From contig CAKPXF010000008.1 of the NCBI GenBank assembly GCA_934201705.1, positions 25,696 to 89,695 of the forward strand: a DNA stretch of 64,000 nt. Direction: 5' to 3'. A program made the position numbers and the translations under genes. Source of the DNA: an uncultured Bacilli bacterium (lineage in GTDB: Bacteria; Bacillota_I; Bacilli_A; RFN20; CAG-631). Shown piece after piece: positions 17,332 to 26,019 of this stretch. The notes beneath the pieces were generated by a model. The model searched no databases. It was given only the letters and a program-made list of their open reading frames with translations, and was not told where the DNA came from. How positions within the stretch are numbered: position 1 is the stretch's first letter; every line of letters starts with the position of its first letter.

Positions 17332-17897
17332 TGTGACTGGTATCTAAAAGGAGAAACGCTAAAGTAGTAATATGGTTTAACCATATAGCAAAAATCATAA
17401 TTGATGTAATAGTTATTGGATTCTAATAATATATAATAAACTTCAATTCCTGTGTGGCAAATAAAGCGACATAGTCAAATCGGCAAACTATGTCGTTATT
17501 TTTGTATTTAAGATAAGAAGGTAATGTTTTACTAAATGATAATATAGAGTTTAATGCAGAAGTTTTAATATCATCAAGTCTATCTAAAATAAATTTAATA
17601 TATTCATCTTGTTTAACTAAATTATGCTTTACTGTTTGCATAGTTGATATTAAAATAGCAGATGCTTATACACCATTTTGAGTGTTACAAAACAAATAAT
17701 TTTTTCATTAATATTACAAAAGGTTTAATTGCTCTTTCGACTAGTTATGCTGATTTTTAATAGCGATCCTAAAAAACATTTAAATTTATCAACAATATTT
17801 TTATTTATACTTACGTTGAAAAACGGCGTTTCCGGGGTATGTTTTTAAAAAAAACACAAAAACAGTACCCGGAACTACCGCTTTATAGAAAAACCAC
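17332..17897. other. Non-coding, probably decayed stretch
   Basis: About 570 bp with no convincing gene. A 72-codon minus-strand frame (17423-17641) matches nothing I recognise, contains a perfect hairpin (CGACATAGT/ACTATGTCG, about 17468-17496), and is bordered by frame-broken sequence, so it is more likely debris or chance. A palindrome ATATGGTTTAACCATAT lies near 17370. The stretch sits exactly between the second pilin-like gene and plsY, a plausible old insertion site. Confidence 0.5.
17824..17881. repeat. GC-rich imperfect hairpin
   Basis: The arm at 17824-17846 (with TTTCCGGGGTATG) and the arm at 17858-17881 (with CAGTACCCGGAACTACCG) are imperfect reverse complements around an A-rich loop. 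It is far more GC-rich than its surroundings. On the minus strand the stem is followed by TTTTTC, so it could be a second terminator for plsY; a mobile repeat unit or small RNA end are alternatives. Confidence 0.5.
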
Positions 17898-17933
17898 AAA
17901 AAAAGCAAATGATATTTAATCATTTGTTTTTTT
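17898..17933. terminator. Bidirectional terminator at the plsY end
   Basis: CAAATGAT (17906-17913) and ATCATTTG (17919-17926) form a perfect 8-bp stem with a 5-nt loop, flanked by seven A on the left and seven T on the right, so it can stop transcription from either side. It overlaps the last codons of plsY. Confidence 0.82.
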
Positions 17934-18626
17934 AACTTTATCAATTTTAAATTTATGTTCTTCATGCTTTAATAAACGAGTTATATTATCAAGATGTCTA
18001 TATAAAAGTAATAAGAATAAAAAGATTATTGTAAGTAGATAAATAAACAAAGAAAGCTTTGTATGTAATTCATTGTGAGTAAATAAATAGCTTTTTCTAA
18101 AGAATTCAAAGAATGAGCATATTGTAATTGTAAAAGCAGCAGTTAATGAACCAATTGAAACAATTCTAAATAATAATATACAAATTACAAAGGCAATTAA
18201 TCCAGCAATGAATAGACGATAATTCATAAATACAATAAATCCACACATACTAGCTACAGCCTTTCCTCCTTTAAAGTTAGCAAATAAAGGGTGACAATGA
18301 CCAATGCATGAGAAAAATCCTGTTACACAATAAATAATAGATAAATAGCAAAGCTGATTCTCAAAGCCGTTTTTAATTAAGCCATGTTCAGCAATTTTAT
18401 ACATTATAAGTCCAGGTAATCCACCTTTTAAGGCATCAAGCAATAAAACTAAAAATCCAGCAAACCATCCAAGCGTTCTAGCGACATTAGTAGCTCCTAA
18501 ATTACCACTTCCAAACTTTCTAACATCGACCTTATAAAATACTTTTCCGATTATTAAAGCAAAGGGGATTGAACCAATTATATAACCAATAAACATTGAT
18601 ATTACTATGTAAGAATATATATCCAT
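17916..18626 (-). CDS. plsY: Acyl-phosphate:glycerol-3-phosphate acyltransferase
   Basis: Integral membrane enzyme that transfers the acyl group from acyl-phosphate to glycerol-3-phosphate, the first step of phospholipid synthesis in most Gram-positives. 236 residues with several membrane helices. The family signatures IGSIPFALIIGK and VRKFGSGNLGATNVARTLGW near the N-terminus and the GHCHPLFANFKGGKAVAS loop are present. The C-terminal tail (about 30 charged residues) is longer than in many homologues. It is divergent from parE, the same neighbourhood as in Bacillus. AAAGGAAAAA precedes the ATG on the minus strand. Confidence 0.94.
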   Translation of the reverse strand: MDIYSYIVISMFIGYIIGSIPFALIIGKVFYKVDVRKFGSGNLGATNVARTLGWFAGFLVLLLDALKGGLPGLIMYKIAEHGLIKNGFENQLCYLSIIYCVTGFFSCIGHCHPLFANFKGGKAVASMCGFIVFMNYRLFIAGLIAFVICILLFRIVSIGSLTAAFTITICSFFEFFRKSYLFTHNELHTKLSLFIYLLTIIFLFLLLLYRHLDNITRLLKHEEHKFKIDKVKKTND

Positions 18627-18737
18627 AAAATATTTTTCCTTTTTTTCTTTATTAAATTACTAATATATATTATAATATATTTACTAAAAACGCAAACGTC
18701 ATTTGCTTTTTTTTATGTATTAGAAGGGGTGAAGGTA

Positions 18738-20699
18738 ATGGCAAACACACAAGCAACTCACTATAATGATGATGATATACAGATTCTTGAAGGGTTAGAG
18801 GCAGTACGTAAAAGACCAGGAATGTATATTGGCTCTGTTGATAGCCGCGGATTACATCATTTAATTTGGGAAATTGTTGATAATGCTGTTGATGAAGCTT
18901 TAGCAGGTTATGGTAAAGAAATAACTGTTAAGGTTTTAAAAGATAATTCAGTTGAAGTAATTGATAATGGTAGAGGTGTACCAACAGGTATGCATAAATC
19001 AGGTCGACCTACTGCTGAAATTGTTTATACAAAACTACACGCTGGTGGTAAATTCTCATCAAATGGCGGCTATAAGGTTGCTGGCGGCCTTCATGGTGTT
19101 GGTGGATCAGTAGTTAATGCCTTAAGTGAATTTATGGATGTTACCATCTATAGAGATAATAAAGTATATCAAATATGTTTTGAAAAAGGTGGTAAAATTA
19201 AAACTCCTTTACATGAATTAAATGTTCCTTGTAGTAAAAAAAGTGGAACTACAGTTCATTTTAAACCTGACAAAACATTATTTACAACTTCTTCTTTTTC
19301 GCATACAGTAATAGTTGAGCGTCTTCGTGAAACTGCATTTTTAATGCCAGGCATTAGTTTTGTTTTTATCGATGAGGCAATTAATAAAAAAGAAGTATTT
19401 TGCTACGAAAATGGTATTGTTGAATTTGTAAAATATAACACAGAAAACAAAGTTAGATTACATGATGTTGTTTCAATTTCTGGAGATAGCGATGGAATTC
19501 ATGTTGATATGGCTTTTGTTTATTGTGATGATTATTCAGATGATGATAGTTCATTAAGATCTTATGTTAACAACGTTAGAACAAAAGATGGTGGTACTCA
19601 TGAAATTGGTTTAAGAAGTGCGATGACTAAAGCTTTTAATGCTTATGCTACTGAAAGCGGTCTATTAACTAAAAATAAAATTAAATCACTTGATGCTAAA
19701 GATATTCGTGAGGGTGTAAATATAGTCTTATCTGTAAAGATTCCTGAAAATCTTTTACAATTTGAATCACAAACTAAATCAAAGCTTGGAACTCCAATTG
19801 CAAGAAGCGTCTGTGAAAATGTAATTGGTGAAAAATTAAATTATTATTTAACAGAACATAAAGATATTGCTATAATGCTTGTTAATAAGTTTATTAAAGC
19901 ACAAGTTGTTCGTGAAGCTGCTCGTAAAGCTCGTGATGAAGCTAGAAATGGTAAAAAAGCAGTTAAGCAAGAAAGAATTATTTCAGATAAGCTTGCTCCA
20001 GCTAACTCTAAAGATTCAAGAATGACTGAATTATTCCTAGTAGAGGGTGATTCAGCTGGTGGAAGTGCAAAGCAAGGAAGAAATTCAAAATATCAAGCAA
20101 TATTACCTTTAAGAGGTAAAGTTATTAACTCAGAAAAGCAAAAGCTTGCGGAACTTTTAAAAAATGAAGAAATCAATACAATAATTTATACTATTGGTGC
20201 TGGAATAGGCGAAGAATTTGATATTACTCATTCAAATTATGATAAAATCATTATTATGACCGATGCCGATACAGATGGAGCACATATTCAAGTATTATTA
20301 TTGACATTCTTCTTTAGATTTATGCGTCCTTTAATTGAACAAGGTAGGGTTTATGTAGCCATGCCCCCTTTATATAAAGTATTTAAAAAGACTAGTAAAG
20401 GTGAGGTGTTTAGATATGCTTGGAATGATATCGATTTAGCTAATGCTAAAAAAGAAATTGGCGAAAATGCCAAGGTTCAAAGATATAAAGGACTTGGTGA
20501 AATGAACAAGGATCAATTATGGGAAACAACAATGAATCCTCATACAAGAACATTATTAAGAGTTGAAATAAATGATTTTGATGTTGCTGACAGAAGGCTT
20601 ACTACATTAATGGGTGATAATCCATCAATTAGACGTGAATGGATTGAAGAAAACGTTCACTTTACTTTAGAGGATGATTTTAGAAAGGATGGTGAATAA
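18738..20699 (+). CDS. parE: DNA topoisomerase IV subunit B
   Basis: ATPase subunit of the type II topoisomerase that decatenates daughter chromosomes. 653 residues: GHKL ATPase (EIVDNAVDEALAG, VIDNGRGVP, HGVGGSVVNALSE), transducer, then the TOPRIM domain (EGDSAGGSAKQGR, DADTDGAHIQ). ParE is preferred over GyrB because the gene is next to plsY and followed by parC, the conserved Firmicute arrangement. The start is the ATG at 18738, after AGGGGTG; an in-frame GTG at 18729 lies inside that site. A weak hairpin with eight T (18692-18714) lies just upstream in the leader. Confidence 0.92.
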   Translation: MANTQATHYNDDDIQILEGLEAVRKRPGMYIGSVDSRGLHHLIWEIVDNAVDEALAGYGKEITVKVLKDNSVEVIDNGRGVPTGMHKSGRPTAEIVYTKLHAGGKFSSNGGYKVAGGLHGVGGSVVNALSEFMDVTIYRDNKVYQICFEKGGKIKTPLHELNVPCSKKSGTTVHFKPDKTLFTTSSFSHTVIVERLRETAFLMPGISFVFIDEAINKKEVFCYENGIVEFVKYNTENKVRLHDVVSISGDSDGIHVDMAFVYCDDYSDDDSSLRSYVNNVRTKDGGTHEIGLRSAMTKAFNAYATESGLLTKNKIKSLDAKDIREGVNIVLSVKIPENLLQFESQTKSKLGTPIARSVCENVIGEKLNYYLTEHKDIAIMLVNKFIKAQVVREAARKARDEARNGKKAVKQERIISDKLAPANSKDSRMTELFLVEGDSAGGSAKQGRNSKYQAILPLRGKVINSEKQKLAELLKNEEINTIIYTIGAGIGEEFDITHSNYDKIIIMTDADTDGAHIQVLLLTFFFRFMRPLIEQGRVYVAMPPLYKVFKKTSKGEVFRYAWNDIDLANAKKEIGENAKVQRYKGLGEMNKDQLWETTMNPHTRTLLRVEINDFDVADRRLTTLMGDNPSIRREWIEENVHFTLEDDFRKDGE

Positions 20700-20704
20700 A
20701 TAGC

Positions 20705-23311
20705 ATGGCTAAAAAGAAAATTGTAGACCAACATGATTTAGATTTTTTAGGAGTAAATGAAGACAATGTTATTAAATCACCATTTGAAGATGTAATAGGC
20801 GATAGATTTGGTGAATATTCAAAATATATTATTCAAGATAGAGCCTTACCTGATTTAAGAGATGGCTTAAAGCCTGTTCAACGTCGTATTTTATTTGGTA
20901 TGAAAGAATCAGGCATGGTAGCAACTAGTGATTATAAAAAATCAGCTAGAATTGTCGGTGACGTTATGGGTAAATATCACCCTCATGGCGATTCTTCAAT
21001 TTATGATGCAATGGTTAGAATGTCACAATGGTGGAAAAATTCTGAAACGTTTATTGATATGCAAGGTAATAATGGTTCAATGGATGATGACCCAGCAGCT
21101 GCAATGCGTTATACTGAAGCACGCTTATCATTAATTGCTATGGAAATGCTTCGAGATATTGATAAAGATACTGTTGAAATGGTGTATAATTTTGATGATA
21201 CATTACTTGAACCAACAGTTCTTCCATCTCGTTTTCCAAACTTGCTTGTAAATGGCGCGAAAGGCATTGCTGCTGGTTTTGCAACAGATATACCGCCACA
21301 CAATTTAGCTGAAGTAATTGATGGTGTAATTACACGTATTAAATCACCAAATTGCTCACTTGAAAAAATTTTAGAAATTATTCCTGGCCCTGATTTTCCA
21401 ACTGGCGGAATAATTATGGGTAAAAGCGGTATCGTGGATGCTTATAAAACAGGAAAAGGGAAAATTATTATTCGTTCAAAATGCGAAACAATAACAAATG
21501 AACATGGCAAGCGCCAAATAATTGTTCATGAAATCCCATATGATGTTATTAAATGTCAGCTTGTAAAGCGAATTGATGAAATTAGATTTAATAAAGAAAT
21601 TTGGGGAATCGAAGAGGTTCGTGATGAAACTGATAGAAAAGGCTTAAAAATTGTTATAGATATTACTGAAAATGCAAATGCGGAACTAATTTTAAATTAT
21701 TTATATAAAAATAGTGATTTGCAGGTTTCATATAACTTTAATGTTGTTACAATTGATAACCGTACACCACGTTTAACTGGTATTTTAGATATATTAGATT
21801 CATATATTAATCATCAAAAGGACGTTATTTTAAGGCGTAGCCATTTTGATTATAATAAATGCTCAGATAAATTAAATATTGATGAAGGCTTAATTAAAGC
21901 TATTTCAATTTTAGATGAAGTAATTTCTACAATTAGAAAGTCTGCTAATAAGGCTGATAGTAAAAAGAATTTAATTGAAAAATTTAACTTTAATGAAAGA
22001 CAAGCAGAAGCAATAGTTATGTTACAGCTTTATAGATTATCATCAACAGATATTGTAAGTGTTCAAAATGAAATTGCTCAATTAAAAGAACAAATGCAAG
22101 AACTTTTAAAAATAATTAATGATGAAAGTGAATTGAAAAAAGTTATTATTAGTGAACTAAGAGGAATTAAAGATAAATTTGCTCGTCCACGTAAATCAGT
22201 AATTGTTGATCAAATTGAAGAAATTGTAATTGATAAGATTTCAACAGTTATTAAAGAGGATTGTATGGTAGCAATTACACGTGATGGCTATGGAAAACGT
22301 ACTAATTTAAAATCATATAATCTTTCAAATTCAAAGATTCCAGGATGTAAAGAACAAGATGCCATTGTTTCTATTACTAAAGCAACTACCTTAGACACAC
22401 TATTAATATTTACAAGTGGTGGCAATTATATCTATTTACCAGTATTTGAATTAATAGAAGGTAAATGGAAGGATGAAGGAAGCCATATTAATAACATATG
22501 CTCGTATGATGGAAAAGAAAAAATAATTGCAGTTATATGTGTTAAGAAGTTTAGAGATGACTTATATGTTGCCCTTGCTTCATCAAATGCAACAATTAAA
22601 AGAGTTATATTAAGTGATTTTGTTGTAAATCGCTATTCAAAATCTTTATCTTGCATGAAAATGGCAAATAATGAACAATTAGTTGCTGCTTTCTTATGTA
22701 ATGGTAAAACAGATATTGCTGTACTATATGAAGGCGGACAAATTGTTAGATATGATGAAAATCAAGTTCCTATTGTTGGAATTAAAGCTGGCGGTGTTAG
22801 AAGTGGCTCACGTGCTTTAACGACTCCTCTTGTTGGTGGTGTTGCTCTTTATGAAAATGATAAACGTAACATCATGATTGCAACTGATAAAGGTGGTCTA
22901 AAGCCAATTTATCCTCGCTATGTTAATGCAACAAGTAGAAATACTGTTGGAACATTATCATTTAAATCTTTTAAATCAGATTTACATAAGGCTGTTGGAA
23001 TTATTACTTATACAAATGATGATATCATACAAGTAATTTCTAATTTTAAGTCAAGATTAATTGAAGCTGATACTATTCCATATCAACCAATTGATAAAAT
23101 TATTAATAAATATGTGCAACTTGATAAGCTAGAGAAACTTGATAATATCTATAATGCTAACACTATTTATGTTGATGAAGAATTTAAGGCTTATAAGGCT
23201 ACACCAACTGATCCTGCAATTGCAACATTTGATGAAAATAAGGCTTTAGATGATGAAAAAAAGAAAGAAAAATATAAAAACATTTCTATAGATGATTTGT
23301 TCAAACTTTAA
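20705..23311 (+). CDS. parC: DNA topoisomerase IV subunit A
   Basis: Breakage-reunion subunit that works with ParE. 868 residues. Catalytic tyrosine Y136 in AAAMRYTEARLS; the quinolone-determining stretch HPHGDSSIYDAM has Ser97 and Asp101 at the positions where resistance changes normally occur, so no such change is visible. The C-terminal beta-pinwheel runs from about residue 510 to 830, followed by a Lys-rich tail. It starts 5 bp after parE and ends convergently with the sigma-factor gene: the two reading frames overlap by 4 bp (23308-23311). Confidence 0.92.
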   Translation: MAKKKIVDQHDLDFLGVNEDNVIKSPFEDVIGDRFGEYSKYIIQDRALPDLRDGLKPVQRRILFGMKESGMVATSDYKKSARIVGDVMGKYHPHGDSSIYDAMVRMSQWWKNSETFIDMQGNNGSMDDDPAAAMRYTEARLSLIAMEMLRDIDKDTVEMVYNFDDTLLEPTVLPSRFPNLLVNGAKGIAAGFATDIPPHNLAEVIDGVITRIKSPNCSLEKILEIIPGPDFPTGGIIMGKSGIVDAYKTGKGKIIIRSKCETITNEHGKRQIIVHEIPYDVIKCQLVKRIDEIRFNKEIWGIEEVRDETDRKGLKIVIDITENANAELILNYLYKNSDLQVSYNFNVVTIDNRTPRLTGILDILDSYINHQKDVILRRSHFDYNKCSDKLNIDEGLIKAISILDEVISTIRKSANKADSKKNLIEKFNFNERQAEAIVMLQLYRLSSTDIVSVQNEIAQLKEQMQELLKIINDESELKKVIISELRGIKDKFARPRKSVIVDQIEEIVIDKISTVIKEDCMVAITRDGYGKRTNLKSYNLSNSKIPGCKEQDAIVSITKATTLDTLLIFTSGGNYIYLPVFELIEGKWKDEGSHINNICSYDGKEKIIAVICVKKFRDDLYVALASSNATIKRVILSDFVVNRYSKSLSCMKMANNEQLVAAFLCNGKTDIAVLYEGGQIVRYDENQVPIVGIKAGGVRSGSRALTTPLVGGVALYENDKRNIMIATDKGGLKPIYPRYVNATSRNTVGTLSFKSFKSDLHKAVGIITYTNDDIIQVISNFKSRLIEADTIPYQPIDKIINKYVQLDKLEKLDNIYNANTIYVDEEFKAYKATPTDPAIATFDENKALDDEKKKEKYKNISIDDLFKL

Positions 23312-24009
23312 TTATCATGTTTTTTGAATTCGTAAAGTAATTTATTAATAGCTCTTTTTTCAATGCGTGATACATATGATCGGGAAATATTTAAAAGTTT
23401 CCCGATTTCTTTTTGGGTATATTCTTCTTTATTATCCAATCCATATCGTAATGAAATAATTTTATATTCTAATTCGTCTAAAACATTTAAATAATTACTT
23501 AATTGCTTAAGCTTATTTTCCTTGTCAAGCTTTTCATTATAATCTAATGATTCGCTTGCTAAAATGTCTTCAAGTTTGATTTCTTGACCATCAGCATCTT
23601 CACCAATTGAATCATTAATTGATAATGTTGAAATAACTTTTTTATTACTCCTAATATACATTAGTATTTCATTTTCTATACATCTTGATAAATAAGAAGA
23701 AAGTTTATTAGCCTTAAAATCATCAAATGTATCAATTGCTTTAATTAAACCGATGGTTCCAACACTTATTAAATCATCATTTAAATTCTTGCAATTATCA
23801 TATTTTTTAACTATATGAGCAACTAATCTTAAATTATGTGTAATTAGCTTTTCCCGGGCGAATGAGGCTTTTTGCTTATCTTTATCCTTTAAAAGTAATA
23901 TATATTTTCTTTCATCCTCTTTAGTTAATTTATCTTCGTAATTAAAAGATTTAACATAACCTACAAAAAAAGAAACTTCCTTTAATAAATTTATTAATGA
24001 GCTATACAT
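23308..24009 (-). CDS. SigK/SigE-type sporulation sigma factor
   Basis: Sigma-70 family factor, 233 residues. Region 2 is very close to SigK (NLRLVAHIVKKYDN, DLISVGTIGLIKAIDTF, SSYLSRCIENEILMYIRSNKK) and region 4 has ISRSYVSRIEKRAINKL. In Bacillus, SigK and SigE direct late and early mother-cell transcription. The first ~25 residues (LINLLKEVSFFVGYVKSF) are hydrophobic and align in character with the SigK pro-sequence, which holds the factor at a membrane until it is cleaved. SpoIVB at 38404, part of the signal that triggers that cleavage in Bacillus, is also present. SigK versus SigE cannot be settled by eye. AAGGAAAA precedes the minus-strand ATG. Confidence 0.85.
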   Translation of the reverse strand: MYSSLINLLKEVSFFVGYVKSFNYEDKLTKEDERKYILLLKDKDKQKASFAREKLITHNLRLVAHIVKKYDNCKNLNDDLISVGTIGLIKAIDTFDDFKANKLSSYLSRCIENEILMYIRSNKKVISTLSINDSIGEDADGQEIKLEDILASESLDYNEKLDKENKLKQLSNYLNVLDELEYKIISLRYGLDNKEEYTQKEIGKLLNISRSYVSRIEKRAINKLLYEFKKHDN

Positions 24010-24126
24010 TATAATATTTTCCTTTCTTAGTGAGTAAAATTTAAGTCAAATAATGTTTATCACTTATTAAAATAATATTTTAATTATTTTAAGATTATGC
24101 TATACTTTTTAAAGGAGATATTAAAA

Positions 24127-24639
24127 ATGAACAAAAAGTTAATTCCTACTTATCTATGTGACAGTGTTTTTAAAATTAATTATGAATATCTTAAAAATAA
24201 AAATATTTTAAATATTTTTTTTGATTTAGATAATACTTTAGCAAATCCTTACATAAAAACACCTGCAAAGGAAATAAAGGATTTAATTGATATAATTAAA
24301 AAAATTGGGTTTAATATTTTTATTATTTCAAATAATCATCAAGAACGAGTGAAATTATTTGCTTCATTTTTAAATGTCAATTATTTTTATGAATTAAAAA
24401 AGCCAAATGTAAAAATTATAAAAAAAATAATTAAAGAAAATAACATTGATTTATCTAAAAGTATTTTTATTGGAGATCAAATTATGACAGACATTTTAAT
24501 GGCTAATAGGCTTAAAGCCTTATCAATACTTGTAAATCCATTAACAAAGCAAGATGAACCAATTACTTTTTTCCCACGCTTACTTGATAGGCATTTTAGG
24601 AAAAAAATAAATCGAAAAAAATTATCAAAGGAAATGTAA
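24127..24639 (+). CDS. yqeG: YqeG-family HAD phosphatase
   Basis: HAD superfamily IIIA phosphatase of the YqeG type; the bacterial substrate is uncertain. 170 residues with motif I FFDLDNTLA, motif II IISNN and motif III GDQIMTDILMA. The start is the ATG at 24127, 9 bp after AAAGGAG; an earlier ATG at 24097 precedes that site and adds ten unrelated residues. An extended -10 (TGCTATACT, 24098-24106) lies upstream but so close that its transcript would begin inside the Shine-Dalgarno. First gene of the conserved block yqeG-yqeH-yhbY-nadD-yqeK-rsfS, here without aroE. Confidence 0.9.
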   Translation: MNKKLIPTYLCDSVFKINYEYLKNKNILNIFFDLDNTLANPYIKTPAKEIKDLIDIIKKIGFNIFIISNNHQERVKLFASFLNVNYFYELKKPNVKIIKKIIKENNIDLSKSIFIGDQIMTDILMANRLKALSILVNPLTKQDEPITFFPRLLDRHFRKKINRKKLSKEM

Positions 24640-24642
24640 ATT

Positions 24643-25722
24643 ATGGATGAATTATTATGTATAGGCTGTGGTGTGAAACTACAAACTGATGATGAAACAA
24701 AAGAAGGATTTGTTGATAAAAATGCATTAAATAGAGACATTATTTATTGTAAAAGATGCTATCAATTGAAACACTATGGAAAATTTAATAAATCATACCT
24801 AGTAAAAAATACAATCAGTTTACTAAAAGAAAGTGCAACACCAACTGATTTAATTGTTTTAGTGTGTGATATTAGCTTGTGCTACACACCACTTACTGAA
24901 ACTTTAAAAGAAATAAATAGTTTTAATAATGTTGTGATGGTTTGTAATCGCTATGATTTATATAAAGATTATATAAGCATTGATAAAGCCAAAGCTTTTG
25001 TTTTAAAGCAAATAAAAAAAGCTAAATTAAATATAAAAAATATTTTTATTATAAATAACAATATCAATGAAATATTTAATGAATTAGATAGTAAATCAGT
25101 AAATAAAAATATATATTTGCTTGGCCTTGAAAATGCTGGTAAAACAACATTTGTTAACAATATATTAAAAGAAGTTGCAAACGAAAAGGATAATGTACTT
25201 GTTAATTCTAAATATCCAGGTACAACAATTGATTTAATCAAAATTCCACTCACTGATAATTATTATTTAATTGATTCACCTGGGGTAAAATCAAATGGTA
25301 ATTTATTAAATTATGTTGATTTGAATTTTATAAAAAAGATAAATAGTGATAATAAAATAAAAGAAACCGTTTATCAATTAAATGCCAATCAAACATTAAT
25401 AATTAGTAATGTTTTAGCAATTACTTATATAAAAGGAATAAAGCAAGGATTAGTTTTTTATGGAAGCAGTATGCTATCGATAAATCGTTGTAAGAGTGAA
25501 AATGCCTTTAAGACCTTTAATAATATAATAAAAGATTTAAAATTAAAAACAAATAATGTAAATTCATATTCTGATTTAGTTTCTAAAAAGATAATTATTG
25601 ATAGCGATATTAAAAAGGATTTAGTAATCGAAGGACTTGGATTTTTTACATTAAGAAAGGGGATATACATCATAAAAACATTAAAAGGTGTTAATGTTTT
25701 TGTAAGAGATGCATTCATTTAA
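24643..25722 (+). CDS. yqeH: Circularly permuted GTPase YqeH
   Basis: GTPase needed for 30S subunit assembly. 359 residues. An N-terminal zinc finger (CIGCG and CKRC) is followed by a circularly permuted G domain: the G4-like motif comes first (CNRYDLY, where NKxD is usual; Lys is replaced by Arg), then G1 GLENAGKTTFVN, a G2-like PGTT and G3 DSPG. The C-terminal domain resembles the RNA-binding part of the family. It starts 3 bp after yqeG. The G4 change may weaken guanine specificity but the rest of the fold is intact. Confidence 0.92.
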   Translation: MDELLCIGCGVKLQTDDETKEGFVDKNALNRDIIYCKRCYQLKHYGKFNKSYLVKNTISLLKESATPTDLIVLVCDISLCYTPLTETLKEINSFNNVVMVCNRYDLYKDYISIDKAKAFVLKQIKKAKLNIKNIFIINNNINEIFNELDSKSVNKNIYLLGLENAGKTTFVNNILKEVANEKDNVLVNSKYPGTTIDLIKIPLTDNYYLIDSPGVKSNGNLLNYVDLNFIKKINSDNKIKETVYQLNANQTLIISNVLAITYIKGIKQGLVFYGSSMLSINRCKSENAFKTFNNIIKDLKLKTNNVNSYSDLVSKKIIIDSDIKKDLVIEGLGFFTLRKGIYIIKTLKGVNVFVRDAFI

Positions 25723-25725
25723 AAT

Positions 25726-26019
25726 ATGGTAGATAAGAAAGATAAATATAGATTAAGAGCTTTAGCAAATACTTTAAAGCCTATTGTTATTATTGGTAAG
25801 GATGGCTTAAGTGAAAATAGCGTTATTGCTATTAAAGAAGCAATAAAGGCCCATGAGTTAATAAAAATAAGCGTTTTAAAAACATATACGGGCTTAGATA
25901 TAAAAGAATTAGCTATGCTAATTTGTAATACAATTGATGCAACATTAATATTTAATGTTGGGCGTGTTTTTGTAATTTATAAGAAGAACAAGGAAATTAA
26001 TGCTTATGGGGTTAAATAA
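25726..26019 (+). CDS. yhbY: YhbY-type RNA-binding protein (CRM domain)
   Basis: 97 residues forming one CRM domain: RLRALANTLKPIVIIGKDGLSENSV and the closing VIYKKNK strand are typical. Homologues bind pre-50S ribosomal RNA. It sits 3 bp after yqeH without a clear Shine-Dalgarno of its own, and its end overlaps nadD by 20 bp. It corresponds to B. subtilis yqeI in the same gene order. Confidence 0.93.
   Translation: MVDKKDKYRLRALANTLKPIVIIGKDGLSENSVIAIKEAIKAHELIKISVLKTYTGLDIKELAMLICNTIDATLIFNVGRVFVIYKKNKEINAYGVK

Noticed and set aside
17423..17641. 72-codon minus-strand frame as a gene.
   Set aside because: No Shine-Dalgarno, no family resemblance, a perfect hairpin inside it, and broken frames around it.
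18692..18714. Short hairpin plus eight T in the parE leader as an attenuator.
   Set aside because: The stem is only 5 bp of weak pairs; not enough to claim regulation.
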